Below, piece after piece: positions 53,011 to 64,000 of a DNA stretch of 64,000 nt. The notes below the pieces were generated by a model. The model made no database searches and was not told where the DNA came from. It saw nothing but the letters and a program-made list of their open reading frames with translations. Position 1 is the first letter of the stretch. Every line of letters begins with the position of its first letter. Location of the stretch: NCBI GenBank assembly GCA_022494885.1, contig JAGVSM010004544.1, positions 1 through 64,000 of the forward strand, written 5' to 3'. This stretch comes from Micrasema longulum. Taxonomy: Eukaryota > Arthropoda > Insecta > Trichoptera > Brachycentridae. Both the position numbers and the translations under genes were made by a program.

Positions 53011-53509
53011 ATTTTGTAGTGCCATTTTATTTTGTTGCAAAAACACCGTCTTATTGAATGATTGCTGAAAATTGTAACATAATGATTTAATTAAAAATCC
53101 GGCAATCAAGCTTTTAAACTATTTTTTCTTTTCAATATTTTGTTCGTGGTTTACATTTTTAATGTGATAAAATTGTGAATTATGAAAATATAAATACAAT
53201 ACACAGATGCACAAATGTGCATAATAATAAGCGCAATAGGAATAAGAAATCGCATGCCAGCCGCCTACCAGACTAGTAAGAAAAAGACACGATCTCTCAA
53301 GTTCTCTCATGCTGATACTGATTTTAAAAAAAAGAAGAAAATTTACCGTCTCGATACAGACTCGCCCAGTGGGGCAGGTATTCATAAACAAAAACGAGTA
53401 TTCAATTAAATAATTAAAATTTCGCGTTACGATTTTCTCTTTTCACGTGTCAGTAATATTTTTATTATTTTATTATTAATAAAACATATAATACAAAAAT
53501 TACATATTA

Positions 53510-53905
53510 TGCTCCCAGGAGTTATTAAAGAAACTCATTTGGGAACGTACATGATAAAAAACATTTTTTGACAGTACATAATAATATATATATTAATACA
53601 TCCGAAATAAAATAAAAAAACATTATTGTATAAGAAACATAAAACACAATACTTTACACCATCTATATAAATTACATTAATAATTATTACTATCATAAAG
53701 ATTAAGGAAATATTTTTTAATTGCGACACTTTTTGCGATTTTTTATTAAATTTTTCGTGTCTTAGCTCATCAGGCAGTTTATTATATTCGGAATGGCCTA
53801 TATTTTCCAAAGACCTACTGCCGAACTTTGTTGAGTGAAACTTAGACACATGAAGATTCCCCGAGTAACGCGTATTGTAATTGTGAATATCATGACCAAA
53901 TGTGT
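53510..53905 (-). mobile_element. Non-LTR LINE fragment, RT C-terminus and 3' UTR
   Basis: The minus strand encodes SKFHSTKFGSRSLENIGHSE, then YNKLPDELRHEKFNKKSQK. The pattern FG.RS....G...YN.LP.ELR is typical of the end of Jockey/Crack-like ORF2 proteins. The following AT-rich part to about 53510 is the 3' UTR. Confidence 0.7.
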
Positions 53906-54138
53906 ATTTTAAATTTGAGTAAGCAGAAAAGTTTCGTCATGTTTCTTTCCGTAATGCTAATCAATATTTAGTCAAACCGATTATATAGCAATATAATTGT
54001 AGTATTATAAGGTTATTTTGGTATATATGATGTAGAGTTTTAATCGCCCATGCGCTCTGTAGCTGCTGGATACGCAATCTACGAGTAGATTATATTTGTA
54101 AACTATTATTTTACACGTTTTAGTATTTTTTTTGCACA

Positions 54139-54302
54139 GGCGGCCTCCGTGGTGTAGTGGTCAATACGCTTGACTTACAAACGGAAGGTTTCGGGTTCGA
54201 TTCCCACGAGAACACTAAAAAAAAAAGTGATTTTTCTTAAGCCTGGGTGTTCTGTGCTGTAATTCACCACTGTAATTGGGCCTATTAGCCTGTTGTGGTG
54301 CT
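54139..54302 (+). repeat. SINE family 1 (tRNA-Val-like), plus copy
   Basis: GGCGGCCTCCGTGGTGTAG, TTGACTTACAAACGGAAGG, GGGTTCGATTCCCACGAGA and the body GCCTGTTGTGGTGC. More diverged in the anticodon region than 43691-43868. Confidence 0.8.
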
Positions 54303-55366
54303 AACAAAATGTGAAATATTGATTGAAAATAAATATACATTTTAAAAGTCATATATTTATACCCAATGCATTTAAACGTTTTGAGGTGAATATGCAGTTG
54401 CCTTGATCTATATATTTCTTGCTAAATGATGTGTCTACAATATTTTCGGTGTTACATCACGGAGTTGTGTTTTGCGTTAGTATAAATATTTATTTGTGCG
54501 GTTTAAGCACATTTTTATAAATTAAATGTAATAAAATATTAAAGTAACAATAAACTGTAATTAATACATTACGAGTTGTCATTTTTCGAGTGGTCTTTAG
54601 GCCCTGAGAACCCCGGGCAGTGTGACGACTGACAATCGTGACATCACCGTCAGTGACAGCAAAATGGAAATGCGAATAGCGAATGTCCGGCGCCAAACAA
54701 CGGACCCCACTGAACTAAGGGAAGGCGACCCCTAGAGAAAATCTCGAAAAAAAAAACCTAATAAATACGCAATATAAAAGTGTTTTCTACGACCGCGGGA
54801 ACGTTCAGAATAGCAGCGCTGATTATTATTTCCTAGGATATCACTCAGAAGAGATGCTTGTCAACGACGGGGACACCTGAAAGGCTACAAGAAAAAGAAG
54901 AATATTTTTTATCAAAACAATGAGAAGGATAAATAGAATGTATTTAAAATTAATTTAAAAAAATCAAATATGAAAATATCCATATTCCTAAATACCAGCC
55001 AGAATATTCAAAAACAGTATGTTGTATAAATAAATTCAATATAAAGGTATATGTTTATGAAGTTTTTTTTTAATGATGAATACAATTATCGAATTCTTTT
55101 AAGTAATGATTTTATAAAGTTATTTGAGTAAAATTGCTGTTATGTGGGAGTTTAAATGGCGTCAAATTTGGTTTGGCGGGTCGCATTTTCCATATAAGGA
55201 AATGCAGATAAGTCGTTATTCGAAACATTTTGTAACACATTGTTATTTTTAATGTTTTGTATTATTTGTTCACGACATACTTAACCCACTCATCAAGTTT
55301 AAATGTGTTAGTAATCTATCACTTTGTAAGGTGCGAATATATCCTAATATATGGCTGAAATGATAT

Positions 55367-56090
55367 ATGGATGAAAATATAACTAAATGTGAGATCAGCG
55401 TGAACGGAGATATTCTGAATCAGGTAGAAGAATTTGTGTACCTGGGAAGTATGTTTACTAGGGACGGAAAGGCCGAAAAATATATTGAAAGGAGGGTGAG
55501 TGCCGGGAACAGGGTGAACGGTGCACTAAAATCTACTTTGGCAAACAATTGTTTATCGCAGGAGGCTAAACTAGCAGTTCAAAACGGAGTTCTAGTTCCA
55601 ATTCTAATGTATGGGAGCGAAGTATGGAATTGTAAAAATAATGATGAAAGTAGGTTGAATGCTGTCGAAATGCGATCCCTCAGGCGAATGTGTGGTAAAA
55701 CGATGTATGATAGGCGCACAAATGTCGAGATCCGTGAAGTGTGTAAGGCTGAGACATGCATTATTGACAGAATCAAGAAAGGGGTGCTGCGTTGGTTTGG
55801 ACATGTAGAGCGAATGGACAGCGAAAGAACGGCTAAAAGGATCTACGATGCAAATGTTGATGGATGCAGAAAACGAGGAAGACCGAGAAAGACATGGCAC
55901 GATCAAGTCCATCAAATACTTGAAGATGGACATGTCAAAAGTAGGAATAATCGGCGTGCGTGCATGAGAAGATGTATGAATGTAGAGGAAGCGAGGTCTG
56001 TATGCCAAGATAGAGTGTTATGGCGTTCTATCCTCTCTGCCTACCCCTACGGGGAAACGGCGTGATGGTTTGTTGTTGTTGTTGTTGTAT
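55367..56090 (+). mobile_element. LINE family T (RTE-like), longest and best preserved copy
   Basis: An uninterrupted 232-codon frame (55367-56065) encodes the C-terminus of a non-LTR reverse transcriptase: ISVNGDILNQVEEFVYLGSM, later VPILMYGSEVWNCKN, EMRSLRRMCGKTMYD and VLRWFGHVERMDSER. It ends RSILSAYPYGETA and is followed by TGA and a (TTG)n tail to about 56090. The catalytic FADD part and the endonuclease are missing, so it is a 5'-truncated, dead insertion. The lack of stops suggests that it is young. Other copies: 7960-8225 (-), 11825-12012, 33340-33676, 41637-41785 and 44925-45170 (+). Confidence 0.9.
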
Positions 56091-56257
56091 GGCCGTTAGA
56101 TGGCCAACACATGTTCTTATTTGAATTGTAATGATATATATTTTTTTTTTATTGATTGAATTTTGAAGATCCTCATTACTTGATACTCTGTTTTCACTAT
56201 GTTTTTTTTTTAAATACGTTTTTTTTAAACTAAATACATACTTTTTAAAAAATATAG

Positions 56258-56405
56258 ATGTTCAAACAAAGGCAGAATGGTGAATGTTACACAGTGTGTA
56301 AAGTGGCCACTTAAACCAGTCAATGACAGGTCATAAGCCCTGTAAATGCCTAGACTCCCATATTCCCTTCTCAAAAATGTTTTCCCTCTCTATTGCAACA
56401 AATTT
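56258..56405 (-). repeat. Interspersed repeat B, minus copy
   Basis: GATGTTCAAACAAAGGCAG, GTAAAGTGGCCACTTAAACC, CATAAGCCCTGTAAATGCC and ATGTTTTCCCTCTCTATTG are the reverse of 26925-27070. Confidence 0.7.
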
Positions 56406-57094
56406 TAATGTGAAATTTCACTCTTTAGAATTACGTTTAGGTGACCTACAATCTTATATCTTTTTTTTTCTGAACAAATTGATTTAATTTATGACAAAAA
56501 AAGAATTTTGAATATGGTCAAGCATCCAGTGTTAGACCAATTGTTGGACTGACCCTTCTGTCTTCGGTGTAAACAATTTTTGTGGTGTGCACACACGTGT
56601 CCCACAATAATACTTACTATGAAAAAATGTTTATATAATATTTGGCCTAGCTTTGAACAAATAATTCAGTTTCAAAAGAAAGCCGTGTTTCCACTTTCGA
56701 TTTCGGTCCGCATTTGCCATACACAACACAATATGAAATATCGGGTTGCCAGAACTGCGAACTTGATATTCCGGTTTGGCGAGAGATATAATATGACTTT
56801 TTTCGCCGCCACCATCTTTGTTTTTATTATTTATTCTACCCGCGTGTATTAAAGGTACTAGGTTCAATTCCCTTTTTAATCCAACCAGCAGCCTCAACTC
56901 GTTTTTCTTTATATTACCTGCCTGACTGTATTCCTGGCGACTGTTTACCGATGGTGGTACGAGTAATCAAACCTTTTAAATTATAAACGTTTAAAAAAAT
57001 AAGAATTTCGTCTTTATTATTATTACTTGCATATTCATGTATGTGTTAGTAATTATTTTAAAAAATATGCCTATCTCCATTTTTTTTAAATAAT

Positions 57095-57220
57095 TACCAT
57101 TTTCAACGAGATGTAAATAGCTCGCTATTAGAAAATGGGAATCAAGTTGCGGTAGAGTAGAATTCGAACCACGGACCTTTGGTCCGTGAGTCCGAGACGC
57201 CACAGGACCACAACCCGATT
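57095..57220 (-). repeat. SINE family 2, minus copy
   Basis: CATTTTCAACGAGATGTAAA, TCGAACCACGGACCTTTGG and CCGTGAGTCCGAGACGCC, ending CCACAACCCGATT. Body shortened relative to 28374-28550. Confidence 0.75.
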
Positions 57221-57371
57221 TTATTTATTATTTTGATTTTACCCACAAATTGATTTATCTATCAACAATGCGTGTATAAGGGTTGGTCGCATCACAACCA
57301 GTTAAGTTCAATAATGTTAACAGCTAAATAATTAATGCGTTTTCGTCTTGATGGGCAAATTTGTTTTTATT

Positions 57372-57435
57372 TTTTTAAATATACATAAAATACACATTTT
57401 ATTTAAATATACATAAAATACACATTTTATTTAAC
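57372..57435 (+). repeat. Tandem duplication of a 32-base unit
   Basis: The unit AAATATACATAAAATACACA with TTTTATTT occurs twice in a row without change, indicating a recent slip or duplication. Confidence 0.8.
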
Positions 57436-57639
57436 GTGAGTGGACTGTTGTGTTTAGAGGAGTTCGTTTCACTTTTTTATTTTAAATCCTTGCATTTTCA
57501 TTTTTTATATTTTTAGCATAGTAAAAATGTACATCAATTTCGTCTTATATGATTGTTTTTATAAATTCAGGAAAATTTATTGAAGTTTTAATTAATATGC
57601 TTTTTCAGTTTTTTTTGTGTAACTGTCCCCAAGAGTGAT

Positions 57640-58000
57640 TACCTAGACCATTTTACCCCATGCAGGCACTTTACGGGGTGTGGAACTTCATTATTCAGAC
57701 TGTTGAAAATTTGGCACATAAACCGTTTAGCGCCGAGACGGGACGGGGGTTGGGGGGAGGGCGATATTGCTTTCCGGGGCACTTTATTACTCTCTAGAAC
57801 CTCCTGCCTACCCTTTGTATTCCTCCGGGTATCTGGGTCAGCCCCTATCTGCCCCGTATATGAAGATAATGCTGAATACATGATGTACAGGGTGATCAAC
57901 CAAAAAACTGCACTAAAACATGCTGACGCTTTCACGTTTTTCTGTAACCTCGACGATAATTTAAGTTTGCCAAAATCCAAATTTAGAATGGAATATAATT
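57640..58000. other. Unassigned moderately GC-rich segment
   Basis: Contains a G-rich stretch (GACGGGACGGGGGTTGGGG, about 57738) and ACAGGGTGATCAACC near 57889. Open frames occur on both strands (99 and 113 codons) but neither resembles a known family. It may be a degraded non-autonomous element. Confidence 0.3.
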
Positions 58001-58135
58001 AGAATATTTACATATGCATTTTCTACTGTATTTCTTACTTATTACTGTAATTATTTATACTGCACTTTTAAAAGTTTTTTTTTTCATATTTATTTTATCT
58101 ATATATCTGTATTTTTTATTTTATTTTTATATATT

Positions 58136-58302
58136 GGCGGCCTCCGTGGTGTGGTGGTTAAGGCGTTTGACTCACGCACGGAAGGTTCCGGGTTCGATTC
58201 CCGGTGAGAACACAAAAAATATAAATGTGATTTTTCTCAAGCTTGGGTGTTATGTGATGTAATTCACCACTGTTATTGGGCCCCCTGGCCTGTTGTGGTG
58301 CA
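58136..58302 (+). repeat. SINE family 1 (tRNA-Val-like), plus copy
   Basis: GGCGGCCTCCGTGGTGTGG, TTGACTCACGCACGGAAGG, GGGTTCGATTCCCGGTGAG and the body GGCCTGTTGTGGTGC. Nearly identical to 43691-43868 across head and body, so both are young insertions. Confidence 0.85.
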
Positions 58303-58624
58303 ATTTTTTTGTATACCGTTTGAAAAATTATCACTGTAAAATGTATGTTAAGCCCTTCAGTTACAAATATTAATAAATAAAATTTTCGGTACCTAGTAAT
58401 AAATGAATTAATATTGAGTTTAATCGCCTTGGAGTTAGTTAGTTGAAAAAATATTTTTAACAAAACACGAAAAATTGGAACACAAAGGAATATTATTTTT
58501 AAAACCAAATCCCACTAAGCCGGCACTTCTTGTGGTTTGTTAGTGAGATATTTTAAACAGATGTAAATATGAATATCTGTACATTTACAAGGCTTATGAC
58601 AGGTCATTGGCTTGTTTAAGTAAA

Positions 58625-59320
58625 TAATAATAATAGTCTTTGTTCAATAAAATACACATATTATTACAATATACAATAATAATACATTAAAAAAAAATTA
58701 AAAAACAAAACGTATTAAAACATAAAGTTTGTCCCGATAAACCATTAAATAATAGTTTGTCATTGGGTGCTCAGACATTCGTTTTAATAAAGATTAAAAT
58801 AAAAGTAAAAGAGAACAGTAATAATTTTGTACACATATAAAATAATGAACATACTTATATTATTTTATTTTATGTTATTTTAGATGCTTAAGCATTAAAA
58901 ATAGTATTAAGAAGGTAGTCAGAAAAAAATAGAACAAAATAAATCAAAAACTTCAATTATAAATCTAAAAAACAAAAATTGAAAATTAGGAGTACCTATT
59001 AAAATTCTGATCTTAAATATTTAAATAAAATAAGAAAGGAACCAAAGAAAGGGTTAAAAAGAAAATAATAAAAATGTATTTAATGAGATAAAAATACTGA
59101 GTTTCTCAAATGAATGTTTTACGTAAATTATAAATCGTATCGAAACATAATTTTATTTTTATTATGCCATTTTTCAAGTCAAGTAGCAACATATTAAATA
59201 TTTTTGGAACAATGTAATCCGACGTACGCTGTCCATATTTATTTTTAAAATTTTGTACAACTAGGCCATCAACAGATGTAAATCTTGTTAGATAAGCGTG
59301 TTCTATTTTTTTTTAAAGTG
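58625..59320 (-). mobile_element. Non-LTR LINE fragment (family J), 3' UTR and RT end
   Basis: 58630-58790 is the reverse complement of 28205-28350. Further on, the minus strand at 59140-59310 encodes, in an eroded form, the RS...G...YN.LP-type C-terminus of ORF2. Polarity and order are consistent with a single 5'-truncated copy. Confidence 0.55.
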
Positions 59321-60124
59321 AAATGTGTAACAGTGTTCTCATTAGCAAATAGAAAAATTGAAGAAATATGGATGTTCAAACGTAGACAAAATGATAAACG
59401 TTACACAGCGTGTAACGTGATCACATAAACTGATGCCTAAAATTAAATGTTACCTACTCAAAATGAAATGCTTTTATTTTCATATTTTAGTAAACTTATG
59501 TTGCAAAGTGCGTATGAAATGATGTTCGTATCGTGAAAATGGTGCTGTATACATTTGTAATTGCTATTATAAACAATTAAAAGGTATTTTAGCGGAGGGG
59601 GTCGGAAAAGTAGCAAGTGCATGCACCGAACTCTGTCCATTCTACTGTCAAAATGCCAGGAGGGTCGGACTAACGACATTATCAATCAGTAGAAGTGTTC
59701 GCACGAGCCTTTGTATTGTTTTATGGGTAGGCGCGGACGGTCGACGGGGATGCTAAAAGGGTTTATTCAATCGATAGAGAATGACCAAAAGTCGAACATT
59801 TTATGGACTGAAATTATAGTTGTTTTTATTATTTAATAATCCGTGATATTTGACATTCAAACAGATAGTCCAGAAGCTCACCTCTGATTTCTGAAAAATA
59901 TGTGTAATAGACGAGAGATTCGTGAATATATTAATGTCTAATGCGGAAGAAATTAGGATTATACCTATTCTAAAGTATACCCGTTTAACGCCTATCCTCG
60001 GAAATGACACTTGGTAGTATTTATTTTAAGAAATTAATATTTTTCTTCACGAGATGTACTGTAGTTGAATTTTTTCGATGCTCTTCTCAAAGTTAGTATT
60101 CACGTTTTTTAGCCTTTACTCATG

Positions 60125-60240
60125 TATAACCGCAACTCTTAAAATACTGTGCTAAAAAATCCCTCCACGAACTATGCCGTATCGTCGTGTTACATAAAGA
60201 AAAAGACGAGATTTTTTGAAATACAGGGATTTAAAAACAA
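60125..60240 (+). repeat. Short repeat R, copy 3
   Basis: AACTCTTAAAATACTGTGC, AAAAAATCCCTCCACGAAC and GAGATTTTTTGAAATACAGG are collinear with 9697-9790. Confidence 0.5.
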
Positions 60241-61173
60241 AAAATTTAAATGCATAATAATGTAATGTATTTAAAAATAGGTAATCCTCAATTTAAAAAA
60301 ATAATCATACAAGTATTATTATAATACTTGTATACCAATATACGATTTCACCATCTAAAAAAAAGATAGATATTTAGATGTAACCATTGTGATATTTATA
60401 TTTTTATAGACCCTTATTTGGAAAAAATAATTATAATTTAATCTAACTGTACCTATTTAAAAAGGTTTTACATGCTTATTTTTTTTTATTATCTTTATTT
60501 TCTCTCGTTGAAAGCAGAAAGGATGGAAAGCTGATCTGGGGTTACTCCGTATGCATTCGCTGACGAAGGGATTTTTTTAATACAAGAGTCAACAAAATAA
60601 TAAAATCTTTTCACATGTACTTTTTCGTTATTATTGTAGTATTTTTATTTTTTTACAAGTGGAATTATACGGCTTTTCAAAGGTACGCATTTTTCTTATT
60701 TTTTTTGCATAGTATTTAATTATATATAGGAAACTATAATTGGCCTATTGTTTTGGTTTATTTGTAAATATTGTTTTTTTTTGTTACAATGGCTGTTGTT
60801 TTCTTTTAATAAATAAAATAAAAAGTAAATATTTATTTATATCAAGTTTTGAATTTTATGTAGACGCATGTGACATCATAGGCACAAGCACAATGCATTA
60901 ATAAGCTACGATGCATTTTGGATCTCAAATACGAAGTTTTATCATGATTAAATAATAGTTGCCTTACAGTTCCGACTGATTACTCTTATCAAGTGGTATA
61001 AAACCAAAGGTTTACTACATATTTTTACATTCGCCTCATTATCAGATCACTTGTTTTTCTATATCTTAAAATCATATCATTATCCATCTAGGCTTGTAGT
61101 ATGTACAGTATTGTACAGGTAATTTTGTTTGCTAGCGGCCTTCCGCGTAGACTTACGGATATTTCTCTAGTTT

Positions 61174-61210
61174 AAATATATATATATATATATATGTATG
61201 TAAATAAATT
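61174..61210 (+). repeat. AT microsatellite
   Basis: Roughly ten AT dinucleotides followed by GTATGTA repeats; low-complexity DNA. Confidence 0.85.
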
Positions 61211-62783
61211 AAGTATGTATGTATATTTTTTTCACTAAAGATTTGTGTTTGAAGCCGTGCCAAGTCAGATTTAAATAAAATTTCAACAAACATTATTTAG
61301 ACCCTAAAATACAGCTCCTGTATATTTTCTTTCTACTTTCAGCTGAAAATATTGTACACCGTTGGTTTTTACTCCAATACCGTGCAGGTTTTGTTCGCAG
61401 TTGGAAATAAAACCCCCAAGTCTTTGCTTTATACCAAAAGCTTACATTATGATGCTTTTCGCCTTTACAAAACGAAAAATACTGAATGGTGACTTGGTTT
61501 AATAATCCAAGCAAGAGAGAGAGGCGAATCTTTTACTTACTAAAAGGAAATAGTTGGTATTTTCTTACCCTTTATAAAGAAAATGTTCGGCAACATTTAC
61601 AGCCATAGTGTTCATATCTTATTTTACATTATACACAATTTTGTAAAGCTTTCTTTTTCATGAATCAATGCGAAGATTTGTAAGCGAACAGAGAAAAAGC
61701 TTTACACAGAAGGAAAAAATATGTAGTTTCATGAGTTATTAAAATATAACTCATTGTGGTACCTATTCTGACAATAATTAAACTCTTTTTTTGAAATAAC
61801 AAAAGGAACTGGGATTTTTTTATCAAATTAAAAAAATAAAGAAAATATATAATTAGCTCTTTTTTCGAAAAATAAAATTTACCGGCAAGGCAATGTCTTG
61901 TCTGTCTCTCTAGGAAAATAATTATATTTTCGTTGTTCGTAGTTTAATGTTTATTTAAACATATTTTGTGCATCTTATTACTTAATATATGTTTTTATAT
62001 ATAAATCCATAAGGGTTAATTTCACAAACCTGTCGATTGGTTTAAAATAACAAATAAATTAATTACAAATCGCAAAATTTATTAAGCCAAATTTATAATA
62101 TACAATAACGTCAAATAATACAAAAAAATATCTACGCCTATAGTCCTTAAAATGTAACAAGATTAGAATGACAGTTGTCAGAAAAAGTAACTACATAACT
62201 TTGTAGTAACGTCAAAGAAGCTATTTATAGCGAGTTAATTTATTTTTTTATTACAATGCTTAAAACATAAATATAAAAAATCAGCTTTAAATCTAAAAAA
62301 AAAAACTAAAATAAACCTAATCATTAAAGACGTTCTTACAAGGTTGCATCATTTTGCAAAAATGTTGAATATGGGACAAATTGATCAATGTAAATTGATC
62401 GAATAAAAAAAAATATTCGTTTGTTGAAAAAAGTATAAATGTCTCATTTTTTGGTGAACAATTATGTTAAACACACTATATTAGGATTGTTTTTTCGTTT
62501 TTTATATCAATTTTTGGAAACAGAGTTTCATGATTGCATGAAATAACTGATAAAATCGATTTGATCAGTGATCAGTAATTTCCCATCGCCAATGAAATTA
62601 GTTTGACAGCTGTCATTCTAATTAAGCCATATTTTATGGACTATAGATTTGAATTTACATGTTAGATTAGTAACCAACACATAAAGGGAAAGTTAACAGG
62701 GTCAAATTCATGTTATCGATTAAGTTTACTTAAGCAAATGACTTTTCTTTTTTCGTTATCAAATAAAACAACGAAACATAGAT

Positions 62784-63020
62784 TTGGATATTTTTGTGTT
62801 AAATGTCTCCAAGACTGACTCACTTTTGATTAGTCACTTTGATCCGAAGGCATTGTTTTATATTAGAATATTCTTTCTTATAACATTTCTTAGAATTGTC
62901 ACTATTGGACCGTGGCACACTGTCGTAGCGCATCGTGACTTCTTAAATGAATCACCTGAGGAATGTGTAGCACATATCGACAAAATAATGACCGATGATT
63001 ACACATTCGACGCCCGATGA
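62784..63020 (+). other. Unrecognised 78-codon open frame
   Basis: The final 35 codons (TVVAHRDFLNESPEECVAHI, then DKIMTDDYTFDAR and stop) have a protein-like composition unlike the AT-driven frames nearby. No family is recognised; the N-terminal half looks random. It may be the end of a transposon-encoded protein. No splice context is evident. Confidence 0.25.
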
Positions 63021-63129
63021 TTTTTTAAACATCCAATCGGAAGTTTATTGTGACTCGTATTAATTGTGAAACGCGTGTTAAATTTTTCAAATACTTGACA
63101 TACATTATTATTTTTTTTATTTTTTATTT

Positions 63130-63940
63130 TCTTTTATTCAGGAAACATACAGTACAGTTACAAAGTTTAATATTTTACACAATTAGACTTAATTCTAATG
63201 GACCAGTGAAGTTTCCATATTAAAAAGCAATTATATGTAAGGTTAATTATGAAAGTATAAAAAAGAGAAGGAAAAAGAAAACATAAATGAAAGTTGTTTA
63301 AAAATTAAAATTTAAGTGAAAAAAAGATATTTTAAGGTTTGCAGTTTGTAGTGAGTATTTACAAATGGAAATAATATTAAAAATGAAGAAAATTTGTAAG
63401 AGTAATTAAAAATTAAGAATGGAAATAAAGAATGAAAAACATGCTCAGATGTAAAAATAAAATAAAATAGTAATAACATTTTTAAAAAAAAGGAAAAACA
63501 TAAACACATATTTATTTTAAGGGATTCAAAGAAACGATGAGAAGAATCTTTAAGTGAAGTATAAGACAGTAAATTTAAATTTAGGTCAATTTAAAAACAT
63601 CTTCAAAATTAATGACACATTATAGTAAGAGCAGCAATATATTGATTTTATTAACATATATAATATAAGTAATTAAAAGTAGTTTAAAAGTATAAAAGTA
63701 TAAAACATGCCAATGGCAGCAGAGAAAAAAGAAAAAATAAAGAAGGAATAACAAGTATAGCAAATAATCTTTAAAATTTGAAAAAGCAATATAAGGAGAA
63801 GATTTTAAACCAAGAGAAGTCGATAAAATTTCATTAAAGCGATTTTAGTAGTAATACAAAATTTCAAAAGAGAGACTGTTGTTAATGCATTGTGCATCTT
63901 TTGAATTTGAAATTTTATTGACAGAAAAAAAGTACAAGCC
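63130..63940 (-). mobile_element. Probable AT-rich LINE 3' region
   Basis: Begins TTTTATTCAGGAAACATACAG, the same layout as 25210-25240, followed by about 800 bases rich in A on this strand. No protein remnant is secure. Confidence 0.3.
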
Positions 63941-63948
63941 ACCAACAT

Positions 63949-64000
63949 ATACAGGTGTTCTTTAAACCCTGTCACTTCCGAAACCACAATGAACAGTATG
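63949..64000. mobile_element. Foldback MITE F3, terminal part cut by the window end
   Basis: ACAGGTGTTCTTTAAACCCTG, then TCACTTCCGAAACCACAATG, match the left end of the element at 38559-38605. The rest lies beyond the window. Confidence 0.7.

Larger units (their letters stand above)
24051..64000 (+). other. Presumed Rac intron 1 (open at the window end)
   Basis: No host exon was recognised in this 40 kb on either strand. The content is remnants of LINEs, SINEs, foldback elements and unassigned AT-rich sequence; recognised elements are listed separately. Stretches in which I recognise nothing beyond low-complexity AT-rich DNA include about 28850-29860, 38910-40940, 51720-52200, 60250-61280 and 61520-62760. 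Higher-GC unique patches at 32090-32450, 34140-34490, 42840-43060, 45230-45510 and 54600-54880 could be regulatory or decayed elements. Confidence 0.5.

Noticed and set aside
55604..56008. 134-codon minus-strand frame
   Set aside because: Antisense of the family T reverse-transcriptase segment; the same antisense frame recurs at 44851-45081 and 33323-33526 for the same reason.
24051..64000. Second coding exon of Rac (AVGKTCLL...)
   Set aside because: Looked for on the plus strand; a GGTAAAACG near 55693 lies in the LINE reverse transcriptase (MCGKTMYD) and is not a P-loop.
1..64000. CRISPR array, prophage, operon or other prokaryotic system
   Set aside because: No direct-repeat array with spacers and no dense coding; the window has spliced animal genes and eukaryotic retroelements.

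Overview
The window is AT-rich nuclear DNA from an animal, almost certainly an arthropod and most likely an insect. It holds spliced genes with GT/AG introns, many broken non-LTR retrotransposons, tRNA-derived SINEs and foldback (MITE-like) elements. I see no bacterial operons, phage genes, rRNA genes or CRISPR arrays. I cannot fix the insect order from the sequence.

Three host genes can be supported. (1) A complete synaptogyrin gene on the + strand has five coding exons between 862 and 12088. It encodes a 224-residue MARVEL-type four-pass synaptic-vesicle protein, and all splice phases agree. (2) A complete, uninterrupted 445-codon MOF/KAT8 (MYST family) histone H4K16 acetyltransferase lies on the minus strand at 22391-21054. 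It has an N-terminal chromobarrel, a C2HC zinc finger and the full MYST catalytic core. (3) The first coding exon (24016-24050) of a Rac1-type small GTPase is on the + strand. It starts MQAIKCVVVGDG and ends at a phase-2 donor. No second Rac exon is visible before the window ends, so roughly 40 kb (24051-64000) is read as Rac intron 1.

Layout: 1-861 is AT-rich flank. 862-12088 is synaptogyrin, with introns 1, 2, 3 and 4 carrying repeats. 12089-21053 lies between the convergent synaptogyrin and MOF genes and contains possible 3' UTR, one CR1/L2-like LINE fragment and a foldback element. 22392-24015 is the divergent MOF/Rac intergenic region, about 1.6 kb. 24051-64000 is a mosaic of repeats within the presumed Rac intron: a LINE family with a (TTG)n tail (the copy at 55367-56090 is the longest and looks youngest), other LINE types, three or more tRNA-like SINE families, palindromic MITEs, a mariner-like transposase remnant, and a few unique higher-GC patches that could be regulatory.

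The three genes have no shared pathway that the sequence shows: one is a vesicle protein, one a chromatin acetyltransferase and one a signalling GTPase. The most noteworthy items are the very long Rac intron, the intronless MOF with a sharp internal composition shift, the foldback elements, and a cluster of AAACNGTTT-type motifs at 48640-49110. I found no convincing undescribed system.
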